This document shows, piece after piece, positions 4,834 to 5,342 of a stretch of DNA of 5,342 nucleotides. Under the pieces are notes generated by a model. The model saw only the letters and a program-made list of their open reading frames with translations, was not told the DNA's origin and did no database searches. Both the position numbers and the translations under genes were made by a program. Positions within the stretch are counted from its first letter, which is position 1. Each line of letters opens with the position of its first letter. Source of the stretch: Actinomycetota bacterium (GTDB lineage: Bacteria > Actinomycetota > Acidimicrobiia > Acidimicrobiales > RAAP-2); the NCBI GenBank assembly GCA_009701115.1, contig WLKR01000100.1, positions 1 through 5,342 of the forward strand, written 5' to 3'.

Positions 4834-5342
4834 CCCAGACGGGGAAATGCGCGCAGCGCCCCGAGGGTGCCTAGCTGACCGCAGTCCACGGGATGATCAG
4901 CCGCCGACAGCATGCGGCGATCGCCTCGTGAGTTGCCGTAGGCGTAGAGCTCGGGCTTGTTGTCACCCACGCTGAGGTGGTCGACCCACTCGGTGAGCCG
5001 ACGTAGTTTTTCTTCCCCGCGACAGTTGTTGCCGAGGTAGCCGCCGGTCAGTCGACCCAAGGGGTCCACGGCCAGCCGGGTGCCCAAGAAGCCGTGGGCG
5101 CCGAGGAGCTCAGCAATAACGCCCACGTAGAGCTCGGGGGAGGCCGAGACGAGCACGACCCGGTGGCCGAGAGCCAGGTGCTCGTCCAGGCGGGCCCGCA
5201 CGGCGGGGCGAAGTTCTTTGGCGACGTGGTGGTGAGCGAACTCCCTTGAGGCCTCGGTGACTTCTTCCAGGGTGCGCCCCTGGAGGGTGCGGCGAAAGAG
5301 GGACTCCTTGGCCGTATCGGCCGCGGTGCCACTCATGAGCGC
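4830..5342 (-). CDS. HAD superfamily subfamily IB phosphatase-like hydrolase (5' end cut by window edge)
   Basis: This is a haloacid dehalogenase-fold hydrolase, probably a phosphatase related to the SerB-like IB group; the substrate is unknown. The frame is open from the right edge to TAG at 4832-4830, giving 170 visible residues. Motif II is LVSASPELY (64-72, counted from the edge), the motif III Lys is K112 in GEEKL, and motif IV is YGNSRGDRRML (135-145). The ending HPVDCG...LRAFPRL is typical of the family. The motif IV Asn replaces the Asp of the canonical GDSxxD, a form I believe is common in actinobacterial members. The N-terminal motif I (DxDGT, holding the nucleophile) is absent because the gene continues past the edge. 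The ATG at 5336 is internal: it starts at a cap-region segment (DTAKESLFRRTL) that normally follows about 50 residues or more. The gene is convergent with wzt and overlaps its end by four bases, so a functional link is not implied. Confidence 0.88.
   Translation of the reverse strand, partial: ALMSGTAADTAKESLFRRTLQGRTLEEVTEASREFAHHHVAKELRPAVRARLDEHLALGHRVVLVSASPELYVGVIAELLGAHGFLGTRLAVDPLGRLTGGYLGNNCRGEEKLRRLTEWVDHLSVGDNKPELYAYGNSRGDRRMLSAADHPVDCGQLGTLGALRAFPRLG

Noticed and set aside
5048..5332. Alternative minus-strand open frame of 94 codons overlapping the HAD gene
   Set aside because: It has no family resemblance; the overlapping frame carries the HAD motifs SAS, GEEK and GNSRGD.

Overview
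The window looks like chromosomal DNA from an actinobacterium of moderately high GC content. The ClpP resembles the mycobacterial ClpP1 type, the clpP start fits the TAnnnT-plus-7-nt leaderless layout common in Actinobacteria, and the HAD protein carries a motif style I associate with that phylum. A placement within Acidimicrobiia is a guess and cannot be tested from the sequence alone.

Layout. Positions 1-1864 (minus strand) hold almost all of a DEAD-box RNA helicase. Its core is followed by a long Arg/Asp-rich repeat tail and then a cold-shock domain that runs off the left edge. Upstream of it (1865-1996) are a good promoter and a leader of about 97 nt with three predicted hairpins, the last of which pairs with the Shine-Dalgarno sequence. 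Next comes a tRNA-Leu(UAG) gene on the minus strand (2018-2103). A short divergent intergenic region (2104-2164) then leads to a plus-strand unit clpP-wzm-wzt (2165-4833). It encodes a ClpP protease subunit followed by the permease and ATPase of an ABC-2 type polysaccharide exporter. The ATPase has an extra C-terminal domain of the kind that binds glycan in Wzt proteins. A convergent HAD-IB phosphatase-like gene (4830-5342, minus strand) overlaps the wzt stop by four bases and runs off the right edge without its N-terminal catalytic motif.

How the genes fit together. The helicase, its RNA-binding tail, the fused cold-shock domain and the structured leader all suggest an RNA-remodelling protein suited to cold or other RNA-folding stress. 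Wzm and Wzt should form one exporter that moves a lipid-linked glycan across the membrane, but no glycosyltransferase is visible here. The clpP stop overlaps the most likely wzm start, so protease and exporter seem to be co-transcribed and perhaps translationally coupled, an unexpected pairing. There is no gene-free stretch longer than 300 bases, and I saw no insertion sequence, CRISPR array or phage gene. No wholly new system is evident; the most unusual items are the helicase architecture with its leader hairpin, and the clpP/exporter junction.
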